The notes: a model not told the origin generated them from the letters alone. DNA of 64,000 nt from Paraburkholderia caribensis (GCF_002902945.1 NZ_CP026101.1:2356001-2420000), one strand, 5' to 3'; positions 22,006 to 32,725 are shown, numbered from the stretch's first letter. Made by a program: numbers and translations.

Positions 22006-22060
22006 TGCGCTGGCATCCGCGATGCGTTGTCTCGCTTCACGCATCGCGGATGCCAGCGCA
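22006..22060. repeat. Perfect 22-bp inverted repeat after the dehydrogenase stop
   Basis: The arms 22006-22027 and 22039-22060 are exact reverse complements with an 11-base loop. Both arms are made of the GCTGGCATCCGCG-type unit seen elsewhere in the window. It starts at the base after the stop codon, so it will form a very stable hairpin at the 3' end of this operon mRNA, protecting it or ending transcription. Confidence 0.8.
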
Positions 22061-22077
22061 AAGGCAAACGCACACCG

Positions 22078-22160
22078 GCGACGCCTGAAGCACGCTAACA
22101 ATTCGCGGATGCCCGCGCAAAACCCAAAACCGCGGATGCCAGCGCAAAAAACCGCAAACG
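22078..22160. repeat. Solo right arm of the 608-bp element plus two short units
   Basis: From 22078 the sequence matches the outer right edge of the 608-bp elements (GCGACGCCTGAAGCACGCTA and on), followed by GCGGATGCC units at about 22104 and 22131. The rest of the element is missing. The remainder of the gap up to 22349 shows no gene. Confidence 0.7.
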
Positions 22161-22349
22161 CCAGCGGCAAAGACGAGACGCGGAAGTGGTGTGTCTGACC
22201 GAGCGTCGGGCCGATGCCGCACATCTGGAACATGCCTGCGAGGCGCGGGCGTGCCGGTTGGGGTTTCCGGATGAAAGAGCGAAGCAAATACCGTTCGGCG
22301 CGACGCAGTGCGCAAAGCACTGAACATCGCGCAACACCAGCGGGCGCAC

Positions 22350-22814
22350 CTAGAAATAGTGCCGCGTAATGAACTCCGCAATGCACACGGGGCGCTCGCT
22401 ACCCTGCCGTTCGAGCGTCACATTCCACGTGATCTGCACACCGCCCTCTTCGACATCCGTCACGCCCGCGAGCACGAAGCTCGCCCGCAACCGCGACCCG
22501 ACAGGTACAGGTGCCGTAAAGCGCACGCGGTTGAGCCCGTAGTTGACGCCCATGCGCTGCTCGAAACGGAACGTATCGACGAGCAACGCAGGTATCAACG
22601 ACAGCGTCAGAAAACCATGCGCAATCGGTCCGCCGAACGGCGACTCGCGCTTCGCGCGCTCGGGATCGACATGAATCCATTGATGATCGCCCGTTGCCAC
22701 AGCAAAGCGATCGACGCTCGCCTGATCGACCTCGACCCACGCGCTCAAGCGCGGCGGCTGGCCGACGAGCCCACGTACGTCGGCGGTCGAAGCGAGCGTC
22801 AGGTCCGGCGTCAT
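22350..22814 (-). CDS. MaoC family dehydratase
   Basis: A 154-residue single hot-dog-fold protein of the MaoC/(R)-hydratase group. The catalytic Asp and His are present in ATGDHQWIHVD, followed by the typical SPFGGPIAHGF stretch. It would hydrate 2-enoyl-CoA. The start at 22814 (MTPDLTL) overlaps the stop of the upstream MaoC gene as ATGA, so translation is coupled; a longer in-frame start would lie deep in that gene. It is the last gene of the leftward acyl-CoA operon. Confidence 0.86.
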   Translation of the reverse strand: MTPDLTLASTADVRGLVGQPPRLSAWVEVDQASVDRFAVATGDHQWIHVDPERAKRESPFGGPIAHGFLTLSLIPALLVDTFRFEQRMGVNYGLNRVRFTAPVPVGSRLRASFVLAGVTDVEEGGVQITWNVTLERQGSERPVCIAEFITRHYF

Positions 22815-23269
22815 GCCGCCGACCCCGGATTGCGCAGCCCGAAGATCGCCTTCGAGCGCACGGTAATCACGAGTTCGCCGTTCTGATTGAACCCCTGCCA
22901 TTCCGTCGACACGATGCCGCGATCCGGCTTGCTCGCCGACACGCGCTTGTCGAGCACGCTGTTCATCATGCGGATCGTGTCGCCGACGCGTACCGGCTTG
23001 AGCCAGCGCAAATCGTCGATGCCCGGCGATCCCATCGATGTCGAACCCGCCAGCACGTTGCGCACCAGCATGCCCATCATCACCGAGCAGGTATGCCAGC
23101 CGCTCGCGATCAGCGTGCCGTACGGCGATGCGGCAGCGCCCGCATCGCTGACGTGAAAGGGCTGCGGATCGAACTGCTCCGCGAACCGGACGATCTCGTC
23201 GCGCGTGAAGGTATGCGAGCCGACTTCATACGACTTGCCGACTTCCATGTCCTCGTAACTCAAACCCAT
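22811..23269 (-). CDS. MaoC family dehydratase
   Basis: A 152-residue hot-dog-fold protein of the MaoC family. It carries the catalytic dyad in QFDPQPFHVSD and the conserved SGWHTCSVMMGML helix. It lies 34 bases after an acyl-CoA dehydrogenase gene and overlaps the second MaoC gene by four bases. Two coupled MaoC genes often encode partners of a heteromeric enoyl-CoA hydratase, but here both keep the active-site residues, so two separate homodimers are equally possible. Confidence 0.86.
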   Translation of the reverse strand: MGLSYEDMEVGKSYEVGSHTFTRDEIVRFAEQFDPQPFHVSDAGAAASPYGTLIASGWHTCSVMMGMLVRNVLAGSTSMGSPGIDDLRWLKPVRVGDTIRMMNSVLDKRVSASKPDRGIVSTEWQGFNQNGELVITVRSKAIFGLRNPGSAA

Positions 23270-23303
23270 CGTTCACCTCGTTTGCATGTGTTGGCGGCGG
23301 CGC

Positions 23304-24431
23304 TCATGCGTCGGCCGTTGCGAAGCCCGGCAGCGCGGCGAAGCGCGCCAGATGATGATCGACATCGCCGAGCGTGGTTTCGATGATAGCGAGACGCTTG
23401 AACAGATGCGCGGCCGCGACCTCGTTGGTCACGCCCATGCCGCCATGCAACTGCACTGCCTGCTGTCCGACGAAGCGCGCCGCCTGCCCCACCCGCACTT
23501 TTGCCGCCGATACCGCCCGGCGGCGCTCGTCGACATCGTCGCTGCCGTAACGCACGGCCGCCAGATACGTCGCCGAGCGCGCCTGCTCGGTGTGGATCAG
23601 CATCTCGACCATCCGGTGCTGCAGCGCCTGGAAGCGCGCAATCGGCACACCGAACTGCTGGCGGGTCTTCGTGTATTCGACGGTTGCGTGATTCAGCGCA
23701 TCGAGCGCGCCGACCGCTTCCGCACACAGCAACACCACGCCGTAGTCCGCGATGTGCTCCAGCGCGGCGGCGCCCGCGTGCCTGCCGTCCAGCTTGCGCG
23801 CCGACGTTGCGTTGAATGCGAGCGTCGCGGCGCGCTGGCCGTCGATCGTCCGATAGTCGGTGATCTGCGCGTTCGCGGCATCGCGCGCGACGACGAACAG
23901 CGCAATCTCGCCGTCGAGCCGCGCGGGCACGATCCAGTGATCGGCCTGCGCGCCATGCTGCACGACCGACTTCGTGCCGCTCAACGCGTAGCCGTCGCCG
24001 TGGCGCGTCGCGGTCGTGTCGATCGAGAAAAGATCGTAACGTGCGCCCGGTTCATGGAACGCGACGGCCAGCCGGATCTCGCCTTGCGCCGCGCGTTCGA
24101 GCAACGCGGCATCGTCGCCGTCACCCGTGCCGGCCAGCTTCAGCGCCTCGATGCCGACAGCCGTCGACCAGTACGGCTCGACGACCATCGCTCGTCCGAG
24201 TTCCTGCATCACAACCAGCATGTCGATCGTGCCGCCGTCGAAGCCGCCTTGCGCTTCCGGCACGGGCAACGCGGTCAGGCCCAGTTCGGCAAACGCGGAC
24301 CAATGCTCGTCCGATACGCCCGCTTCCGTTCGAACGATCGCCTGTCGCGCCTCGAAACCGTATTGCTTGTCGAGATAACGGCGCAGCGCGTCCGCGAATT
24401 GCTGCTGTTCGTCGGTGAAATTGAAGTCCAT
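23304..24431 (-). CDS. Acyl-CoA dehydrogenase family protein (subunit-like)
   Basis: A 375-residue acyl-CoA dehydrogenase homologue, on the short side. It keeps the flavin-contact QQFGVPIARFQ and LHGGMGVTNE motifs in the C-domain, but the extreme C-terminus (ETTLGDVDHHLARFA) has no YEGT/GGSNE segment carrying a catalytic glutamate. The gene 11 bases upstream encodes a second dehydrogenase with the opposite pattern. The pair resembles alpha/beta subunits of heterotetrameric dehydrogenases described for steroid side-chain degradation in actinobacteria; that parallel is inference. Confidence 0.84.
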   Translation of the reverse strand: MDFNFTDEQQQFADALRRYLDKQYGFEARQAIVRTEAGVSDEHWSAFAELGLTALPVPEAQGGFDGGTIDMLVVMQELGRAMVVEPYWSTAVGIEALKLAGTGDGDDAALLERAAQGEIRLAVAFHEPGARYDLFSIDTTATRHGDGYALSGTKSVVQHGAQADHWIVPARLDGEIALFVVARDAANAQITDYRTIDGQRAATLAFNATSARKLDGRHAGAAALEHIADYGVVLLCAEAVGALDALNHATVEYTKTRQQFGVPIARFQALQHRMVEMLIHTEQARSATYLAAVRYGSDDVDERRRAVSAAKVRVGQAARFVGQQAVQLHGGMGVTNEVAAAHLFKRLAIIETTLGDVDHHLARFAALPGFATADA

Positions 24432-24441
24432 GCGCCGCTCC

Positions 24442-25638
24442 TCACAGTCCGAGAATCATCTGCGCGATGATGTTCTTTTGAATTTCGTTCGAGCCGCCGT
24501 AGATCGACGTCTTACGGTAGTTGAAGTAATACGCGGCGAGCGGCGCGGCATCGTCGTCGCCCGCGATGCTGTGCGCGCGCTCGCCTTCGAGGAACGGCAC
24601 ATCGAACGGCGCGGCGAGCGGTCCCACGGCTTCGAACATCAGTTCCGTCAGCGCCTGCTGCACTTCCGTGCCCTTGATCTTCAGCATCGACGCTTCTGGC
24701 CCCGGCCCGCGGCCGCCCGCTTCATTCGCTACCACCCGCTGCACCGTCACTTCGAGCGCCATCAGTTCGATTTCGAGGCTCGCGACCTTCGCCGCGAACA
24801 GCGGATCGAGCAGCAACGGCTTGCCGTTCTTCTTCTGATTCAGCGCAATGCGCTTGAGAAAGGCGAGTTCGCGCTTCGACTGCCCGACGCGCGCGATACC
24901 CGTACGCTCGTGGCCGAGCAGATACTTCGCGTAAGTCCAGCCGCGGTTCTCGTCGCCGACGAGGTTGTCGACGGGGACTTTCACGTCTTCGAAGAACACT
25001 TCGTTGACTTCGTGATCTTCGTCGAGCGTGATGATGGGACGCACGGTGATGCCCGGCGTCTTCATGTCGATCAGCAGGAAGGAAATGCCCTCCTGCTTTT
25101 TCGCGCCGCTGTCCGTGCGCACGAGGCAGAACATCATGTCGGCGTGCTGCCCTAGCGTCGTCCAGGTCTTCTGGCCGTTGACGACGTAGTGGTCGCCGAC
25201 CCGCTCGGCGCGCGTGCGCAGCGATGCCAGATCGGAGCCCGAGCCCGGCTCAGAATAGCCTTGGCACCACCAGTCGGTGCCGTCGAGAATACGCGGCAAG
25301 TAGTGGCGCTTCTGCGCTTCGCTGCCGTACTTCATCAGCACGGGCGCGACCATCGATACGCCGAACGGCAGCACCGTCGGCGCGCCGAGCCGGGCGCACT
25401 CCTCGTCCCAGATATGACGCTGCGTTGCGTTCCAGTCCGGGCCGCCAAATTCCGCGGGCCATGCAGGCGCCGACCAGCCGCGCCGGCCGAGCAGCTTGTG
25501 CCAGTTCGAGAAGTCGTCGCGATTCAGGCGCTTATGATTGAGAACTTTGTCGCGCAGCTCGTCAGGCAGATTCGCTTCGAGCCAGGCGCGGATGTCGGCG
25601 CGGAATGCGTCGTCGGCGGGGGAATAGTTCAAGTCCAT
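24442..25638 (-). CDS. Acyl-CoA dehydrogenase family protein
   Basis: A 398-residue flavoprotein. The central domain shows YSEPGSGSDLASL and NGQKTWTTLGQHAD, the usual flavin and substrate contacts; the C-terminus ends IYGGSNEIQKNIIAQ, where classical enzymes have YEGT. The QxxFGxP flavin motif of the C-domain is replaced by a lysine-rich segment. The start at 25638 (MDLNYSP) follows AGGAG; an in-frame ATG 14 codons upstream has no such site. It is followed after 10 bases by the second dehydrogenase gene and belongs to the operon headed by the DUF1178 gene. Confidence 0.87.
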   Translation of the reverse strand: MDLNYSPADDAFRADIRAWLEANLPDELRDKVLNHKRLNRDDFSNWHKLLGRRGWSAPAWPAEFGGPDWNATQRHIWDEECARLGAPTVLPFGVSMVAPVLMKYGSEAQKRHYLPRILDGTDWWCQGYSEPGSGSDLASLRTRAERVGDHYVVNGQKTWTTLGQHADMMFCLVRTDSGAKKQEGISFLLIDMKTPGITVRPIITLDEDHEVNEVFFEDVKVPVDNLVGDENRGWTYAKYLLGHERTGIARVGQSKRELAFLKRIALNQKKNGKPLLLDPLFAAKVASLEIELMALEVTVQRVVANEAGGRGPGPEASMLKIKGTEVQQALTELMFEAVGPLAAPFDVPFLEGERAHSIAGDDDAAPLAAYYFNYRKTSIYGGSNEIQKNIIAQMILGL

Positions 25639-25692
25639 GCGCAGTGTCTCCTGGCCGCGGCCTTGCGCCGCCAGGAGCACTGCAAGCCACGA

Positions 25693-26136
25693 TTATTGCA
25701 GCGGCTCTTTCAGTGCGGCGGGTACAGGCAGCGGCATCACATCGATGCCTTCTTCGACGAGGGCTCGCGCGTCCTCGGGCGTCGTGACGCCCCGGATGCT
25801 GCGAGCAGGCGCTTCGTTGTAGTGGATGCGCCGTGCTTCCTCGGCAAAGCGGTCGCCCACGTTCTCGGTCTTTTCCAGCACCTCGCGCAGCACGCGCATC
25901 ACGTGCGCCTGCAGTTCGCCAACGTTCGCCGCCGCTTTCTCCTTCGATGCGTTCGACGCACTCGTCGCGCCCGACAGATTCAGACGCGGCGCCGACGGCA
26001 GACGGCTCACTTCCGTCGCACCGCAGATGGGACATGCGACCAGCTTGCGGGACAACTGCGATTCGAAGTCATCGGCGGAAGCGAACCAGCCTTCGAACCG
26101 ATGATCGTGCGGGCACTGTAGATCGAGGACCTTCAT
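25693..26136 (-). CDS. DUF1178 family protein
   Basis: A 147-residue protein of the DUF1178 family, function unknown. The N-terminal part has paired cysteines in LQCPHDHRFEGWF and ACPICG, a rubredoxin/zinc-ribbon-like arrangement that probably binds a metal. The middle (residues 60-110) is helical and charged. It is first in the leftward acyl-CoA operon, 54 bases before the dehydrogenase gene. A TetR-like operator overlaps its promoter. Confidence 0.85.
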   Translation of the reverse strand: MKVLDLQCPHDHRFEGWFASADDFESQLSRKLVACPICGATEVSRLPSAPRLNLSGATSASNASKEKAAANVGELQAHVMRVLREVLEKTENVGDRFAEEARRIHYNEAPARSIRGVTTPEDARALVEEGIDVMPLPVPAALKEPLQ

Positions 26137-26158
26137 GTGGAATCAGGGCTTGCGTACG

Positions 26159-26186
26159 AGTTTAGCGCAAAATTGAGATTTGTGAA
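26159..26186 (-). promoter_or_regulatory. Promoter of the leftward acyl-CoA operon
   Basis: On the minus strand -35 TTCACA (26181-26186) and -10 TAAACT (26159-26164) are 16 bases apart, ending about 22 bases before the DUF1178 start codon. The -35 overlaps the palindrome at 26184-26195. Confidence 0.5.
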
Positions 26187-26195
26187 CGATCGTTC
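26184..26195. promoter_or_regulatory. TetR-type operator
   Basis: GAACGATCGTTC is a perfect 12-bp palindrome of the kind bound by TetR-family repressors. It covers the upstream edge of the -35 of the acyl-CoA operon. No TetR gene lies within the window, so the regulator must act from elsewhere. Confidence 0.55.
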
Positions 26196-26315
26196 GCTAA
26201 TGCTTTTGCTTTTTAGCGGTCCGGACGACCCGGCAGCGAACGGTAATCAGGCATTCTAGCGCGTTGGCGCAAGACACGCCGGCGCTCGAATAGCTGCGTG
26301 CGGCGAACGCCGGAA

Positions 26316-26350
26316 ATGCAAAACGGCAGCGCAAGGCTGCCGTTTTGCAT
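26316..26350 (-). terminator. Terminator after the Nudix gene
   Basis: A 14-bp perfect stem (ATGCAAAACGGCAG and complement, 26316-26329 with 26337-26350) with a 7-base loop lies 21 bases past the stop. T residues lie in the lower stem. It ends the long nuo-DUF2818-Nudix transcript. Confidence 0.75.
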
Positions 26351-26370
26351 CGACGCGAGGCCAGTGAAGC

Positions 26371-26961
26371 TCAGCCCGCCTCGGGCGGATTCTCCGGCCA
26401 CGCACCCGACAGCAGTTTCTCCAGCCAGAATGTGCCGATGATCGTCTTCACGTCGCTCACCTGCCCGGTACGCACCCATTCCGACACATCCGACAGCTTC
26501 GCGATGAACGTCTCCAGGAACTCGCCGTCGTCGAGCTTGCGCTCGCCCGCCGTCAGACCGCGCGCGACGTAGATGTCGATGAACTCCGTCGAGTATGAAA
26601 TGATGGGATGAACGCGCGTCAGATAGACGTATTCGCGCGCCGTATAGCCCGTTTCTTCGAGCAGTTCGCGCTTTGCACAGGCCAGCGGATCTTCGTTCGG
26701 ATCGAGCTTGCCCGCCGGATACTCGACCATCACCTTGCCCATCGCATACCGGTACTGGCTTTCCATCAGCACGCGGCCGTCGTCGAACAGCGGGATCACC
26801 ATCACGGCACCGGGATGCTGCACGTATTCGCGCGTCGCCTGCTTGCCGTCGGGCAAGCGCACGGTGTCGCATTTGACCGTCATGAACGGCCCTTGATAGG
26901 CGACTTCGCTCTTGATGCAGGTTTCTTTCAGCGCGGTGTCGTGATCGGGGAGTTCTGCCAT
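26371..26961 (-). CDS. NUDIX hydrolase (ADP-ribose pyrophosphatase-like)
   Basis: A 196-residue Nudix hydrolase. The Nudix box is complete: Gly of AGKLDPNED, then the REL and EE residues of AKRELLEETGY, which bind the catalytic magnesium. The segment YRYAMGKVMVEYPAGK is typical of ADP-ribose pyrophosphatases (NudF group), which split ADP-ribose to AMP and ribose 5-phosphate. The start at 26961 (MAELPDHD) follows a GAGG-like site. It lies 41 bases after DUF2818, at the tail of the complex I operon, an arrangement common in beta-proteobacteria. Confidence 0.88.
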   Translation of the reverse strand: MAELPDHDTALKETCIKSEVAYQGPFMTVKCDTVRLPDGKQATREYVQHPGAVMVIPLFDDGRVLMESQYRYAMGKVMVEYPAGKLDPNEDPLACAKRELLEETGYTAREYVYLTRVHPIISYSTEFIDIYVARGLTAGERKLDDGEFLETFIAKLSDVSEWVRTGQVSDVKTIIGTFWLEKLLSGAWPENPPEAG

Positions 26962-27002
26962 ATGCGACCTCTTTGCGGCAAGAAGCGCGACGGCTGGAAC
27001 CG

Positions 27003-27299
27003 TCAGCGCCGTTTGACGAGATATTGAAACGTGAAGCCCGGGAAGGCGAGCACGATGAACAGGCTGAAGGTGATGGCGTAGAACTGCCATCCCTGCTCGA
27101 AGCGGTTGCCGGCGCGGGCTTCGAGCATGAAGCCGAGCGCGCCGACGATGAAATACAGCACGATCAGTTCGCCGATCCTGACCCACGCGCTTTTTTTCGT
27201 GGCCTTCAGCGGCATGACACCGAACAGCCGCTGATTCAGGAACGGCAGGTTGGCGCCGACGAGCGCCAACAGCACGATGAACCACCCCGCCGCCGACAT
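27003..27299 (-). CDS. DUF2818 family membrane protein
   Basis: A 98-residue protein with three predicted transmembrane segments (about 4-24, 43-63 and 71-90) and a short basic end. Its ATG overlaps the nuoN stop codon as TAATG, so it is translated together with complex I subunits. DUF2818 genes recur at this place in beta-proteobacteria, suggesting a small accessory or assembly factor for NADH dehydrogenase; no function is proven. Confidence 0.82.
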   Translation of the reverse strand: MSAAGWFIVLLALVGANLPFLNQRLFGVMPLKATKKSAWVRIGELIVLYFIVGALGFMLEARAGNRFEQGWQFYAITFSLFIVLAFPGFTFQYLVKRR

Positions 27300-28774
27300 T
27301 ACAGCGGCAGCGTATGCGTAATCGCGTTCAGGCAGAGCGACATCAACGGGCCCGGAACGATGCCGAGCACCAGCACGGCCACGCCGTTGAGCGCCAGCAG
27401 CGCGCGCTTGCAGGTGTCGCCCGCGATCGGCGTCGTGTCGACGGGATCGTCGAAGTAAACCAGCTTGACGATGCGCAGGTAGTAGAACGCGCCGAACAGC
27501 GACGTAATCACCGCGAGCACAGCGAGCCACGTGAGGCCAGCGTTCATCGTCGCTTCGAGCACGGCGAGCTTCGCGTAGAAGCCGACCGTCGGCGGGATGC
27601 CGGCGAGCGAGAACATCAGCACCATCATCACGAATGCGAACACCGGGCTGCGCTGGTTGAGACCCTTGAAGTCGTCCAGCGTTTCGGCTTCGAAATCGCG
27701 GCGCGCGAGCAGCATGACCACACCGAACGAGCCGAGCGTCGTCAGCAGATAGACGATGCTGTAGAACATCGCCGAACCGTACGCGCTCGCCGCTGCGCCC
27801 GTCTTGCCGTCCACGACGCCAGCCAGCATGCCGAGCAGCACGAAGCCCATGTTCGAGATCGCCGAGTACGCCAGCATCCGCTTGATGTTGCGCTGGACGA
27901 TACCCGTGATGTTGCCGACGATCATCGACAGCGCGGCCAGAATGACGAGCATTTCCTGCCAGTCGACGGCGAGCGGCAGCAGGCCCATCACCAGGAAGCG
28001 CAGACCCCATGCAAACGCGGCAACCTTCGGACCGCCGCCGACCAGCATCGTCATCGCAGTCGGCGCGCCTTGATAGACATCGGGCACCCACATGTGGAAC
28101 GGCACGGCGCCCATCTTGAACGCGATGCCCGCGACGATGAAGATCACGCCGAACAGCAGCACGACATCATTGATACGACCGGACGCCACGGCCTTCAGCA
28201 CTTCGTTCAGTTCGAGCGAACCCGTCGCGCCGTAGAGCATCGAAATGCCGTACAGCAGGAAGCCCGAAGCCAGCGCGCCCAGCACGTAGTACTTCATTGC
28301 GGCTTCGTTCGACGGTGCATGTTCGCGGCGCAGCGCGATCACGGCGTACAGCGACAGCGACATCAATTCCAGACCGAGGTACAGGGTCAGGAAGTTGTTG
28401 CCGGAGATCATCACCAGCTGGCCGAGCAGCGAGAACATGCCGAGCAGGAAGAAGTTGCCCTCGTACAGGCCGCGATCTTCCAGATATTTGCGCGAGTAGA
28501 CGATCGACACCGCGTAGCCCAGCGACACCACCGCCTTCATCACGTTGGCGAACGGGTCCACCACGTACATGCGCGAGAAGTAGTATTGCGGCCCGGTGCC
28601 CGAGAAGGCGTCGACGGCGAACCAGATGCCGGCCACGACCGTGGAAATCAGCGCGATGAAATACGTCGTGCGGCGGCTGTTCGGGCCAACGAACGTGTCG
28701 ATAAGCCACGCGACGACGATAGCGGTCATCACTAGCGCGTCGGGTAACAAGGCGGTCATAGGTGCGTTTTGCAT
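27299..28774 (-). CDS. nuoN: NADH-quinone oxidoreductase subunit N
   Basis: A 491-residue antiporter-like membrane subunit of respiratory complex I with about 14 transmembrane helices. The family signature FKMGAVPFHMWVPDVYQGAP is present, along with the lysines of the proton channel. The start at 28774 (MQNAPMTALL) follows GGAGGA; an in-frame extension upstream lacks membrane character. It lies 25 bases after nuoM, and its stop overlaps the DUF2818 start. Part of the proton-pumping arm. Confidence 0.95.
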   Translation of the reverse strand: MQNAPMTALLPDALVMTAIVVAWLIDTFVGPNSRRTTYFIALISTVVAGIWFAVDAFSGTGPQYYFSRMYVVDPFANVMKAVVSLGYAVSIVYSRKYLEDRGLYEGNFFLLGMFSLLGQLVMISGNNFLTLYLGLELMSLSLYAVIALRREHAPSNEAAMKYYVLGALASGFLLYGISMLYGATGSLELNEVLKAVASGRINDVVLLFGVIFIVAGIAFKMGAVPFHMWVPDVYQGAPTAMTMLVGGGPKVAAFAWGLRFLVMGLLPLAVDWQEMLVILAALSMIVGNITGIVQRNIKRMLAYSAISNMGFVLLGMLAGVVDGKTGAAASAYGSAMFYSIVYLLTTLGSFGVVMLLARRDFEAETLDDFKGLNQRSPVFAFVMMVLMFSLAGIPPTVGFYAKLAVLEATMNAGLTWLAVLAVITSLFGAFYYLRIVKLVYFDDPVDTTPIAGDTCKRALLALNGVAVLVLGIVPGPLMSLCLNAITHTLPL

Positions 28775-28799
28775 GATCTTTAAATTCCTCCGCTTCGCA

Positions 28800-30293
28800 T
28801 CACTGCGACAGCGGCAGCTTCGACTGCGCAACGTGGGACAGAAGGTTCTCCACCGACACGTGCATTACTTCGGTAAAGGGCTTCGGATAGATGCCCATGT
28901 ACAGCGTCAACGCGGCGAGCACGGCCAGCATGAAGAACTCGCGACGATTGATGTCGACGAGGTTCTTTACATGGTCGTTCACAACCGCGCCGAAGTACAC
29001 GCGCTTGTACATCCACAACGTATAGGCCGCGCCGAGAATCAGCGTGACGGCCGCACCGAACGCAATCCAGAAGTTGTACTGGACAGCGGCCATAATCACC
29101 ATGAACTCGCCGACGAAGCCGGAGGTGCCCGGCAGGCCGCAGTTCGCCATCGAGAACAGCATCACGAGCGCCGCGAACTTCGGCATCGTGTTGACGACGC
29201 CGCCGTAATCGGCGATCTGACGCGAGTGCATGCGGTCATACAGCACGCCGATGCAAAGGAACATCGCACCCGACACGAAGCCGTGCGAGATCATCTGCAC
29301 GATCGCGCCTTCCGTGCCGAGCTGGTTGAAGATGAAGAAGCCGAGCGTGACGAAGCCCATGTGTGCGATCGATGAATACGCGACCAGCTTCTTCATGTCG
29401 GCCTGCACCATCGCAACGAGACCGATGTACACGACGGCGATCAGCGACAGCGTGATCACCACGGGCGCCAGCAAATGGCTCGCATCCGGCGCGATGGGCA
29501 GCGAGAAGCGCAGGAAACCGTATGCGCCGAGCTTCAGCATGATCGCGGCCAGCACGACCGAGCCGCCCGTCGGCGCTTCCACGTGCGCGTCAGGCAACCA
29601 CGTGTGGACGGGCCACATCGGCACCTTGACGGCGAACGCGAGGAAGAACGCGATGAACAGCAGCACCTGCGGCGTCATCGACAGCTTCGCGGCGTGCCAT
29701 GTTGCCAGATCGAACGTGCCCGTCTGCGTGTACAGATACAGCAGGCCGACCAGCATCAGCAGCGAGCCCATCAGCGTGTACAGGAAGAACTTGAACGCCG
29801 CATACACGCGGTTCGCCCCGCCCCACACGCCGATGATGATGTACATCGGAATCAGCGTCGCTTCGAAGAACACATAGAACAGCATGCCGTCGGCCGACGA
29901 AAACACGCCCACCATGATGCCCGACAGGATCAGGAACGCCGCGAGATACTGCGCGACGTTCTTCGTGATCACTTCCCATGCTGCGATCACGACGATCACC
30001 GTGATCAACGCCGTCAACACGACGAACCACATCGCAATACCGTCGATGCCCAGGTGGTACGTGATGTTGAAGCGCTCGATCCAGTTGGCCTTTTCTTCGA
30101 ACTGCAATGCTGCCGTACTCGTGTCGAAGTCCGTCATCAACGGAATCGTCACGATGAAACTCAACACCGACCCGATCAGCGCAATCCATCGCGCCGGACC
30201 GGGATTGCGATCTGATCCGATGGCCAGAACCACCAGGCCGAAAATAATCGGCATCCAGATCGCGATACTCAGAATCGGAAACGTCGTGTGCAT
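28800..30293 (-). CDS. nuoM: NADH-quinone oxidoreductase subunit M
   Basis: A 497-residue proton-channel subunit of complex I, about 14 transmembrane helices, length normal for the family. The conserved lysine-rich core is visible in VKVPMWPVHTWLPDAHVEAP and IMLKLGAYGFLRF, with a Glu in the fifth helix (FFEATLIPMY). It sits between nuoL (23 bases upstream) and nuoN in the standard order. It works in the inner membrane with NuoL and NuoN. Confidence 0.96.
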   Translation of the reverse strand: MHTTFPILSIAIWMPIIFGLVVLAIGSDRNPGPARWIALIGSVLSFIVTIPLMTDFDTSTAALQFEEKANWIERFNITYHLGIDGIAMWFVVLTALITVIVVIAAWEVITKNVAQYLAAFLILSGIMVGVFSSADGMLFYVFFEATLIPMYIIIGVWGGANRVYAAFKFFLYTLMGSLLMLVGLLYLYTQTGTFDLATWHAAKLSMTPQVLLFIAFFLAFAVKVPMWPVHTWLPDAHVEAPTGGSVVLAAIMLKLGAYGFLRFSLPIAPDASHLLAPVVITLSLIAVVYIGLVAMVQADMKKLVAYSSIAHMGFVTLGFFIFNQLGTEGAIVQMISHGFVSGAMFLCIGVLYDRMHSRQIADYGGVVNTMPKFAALVMLFSMANCGLPGTSGFVGEFMVIMAAVQYNFWIAFGAAVTLILGAAYTLWMYKRVYFGAVVNDHVKNLVDINRREFFMLAVLAALTLYMGIYPKPFTEVMHVSVENLLSHVAQSKLPLSQ

Positions 30294-30316
30294 GAGAAAT
30301 GTCTCCAGCCTGTTTT

Positions 30317-32383
<2,067 letters not shown>

Positions 32384-32401
32384 AACAGCCTGTGCCTGAA
32401 G

Positions 32402-32707
32402 TTAACCTTTGAGCTGATCGAGATCCTCGACATTGATCGTGTCGAGGCTACGGAACAGGGTCACCAGAATTGCAAGACCGATCGCCGCTTCTGCTGCCGC
32501 AACCGTCAGCACGAAGAAAACGAAGATCTGGCCATGCACATCGCCGAGATAATGCGAGAACGCGACGAAGTTCGTGTTGACCGCCAGCAGCATCAGTTCA
32601 ATTGCCATCAGGATGATGATGACGTTGCGACGGTTCAGGAAAATGCCAACGATGCTGATCGCGAACAGGATCGCGCCGAGCACGAGGTAATGAGCAAGGG
32701 ACAACAT
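32402..32707 (-). CDS. nuoK: NADH-quinone oxidoreductase subunit K
   Basis: A 101-residue membrane subunit with three transmembrane helices. The conserved Glu in IELMLLAVN, needed for proton movement, and a second Glu in AAAEAAIGLAI are present. Length equals that of E. coli NuoK. It lies between nuoJ and nuoL with 18-base gaps on both sides. Confidence 0.96.
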   Translation of the reverse strand: MLSLAHYLVLGAILFAISIVGIFLNRRNVIIILMAIELMLLAVNTNFVAFSHYLGDVHGQIFVFFVLTVAAAEAAIGLAILVTLFRSLDTINVEDLDQLKG

Positions 32708-32725
32708 GTTTTTCTCCTCCTGAGC

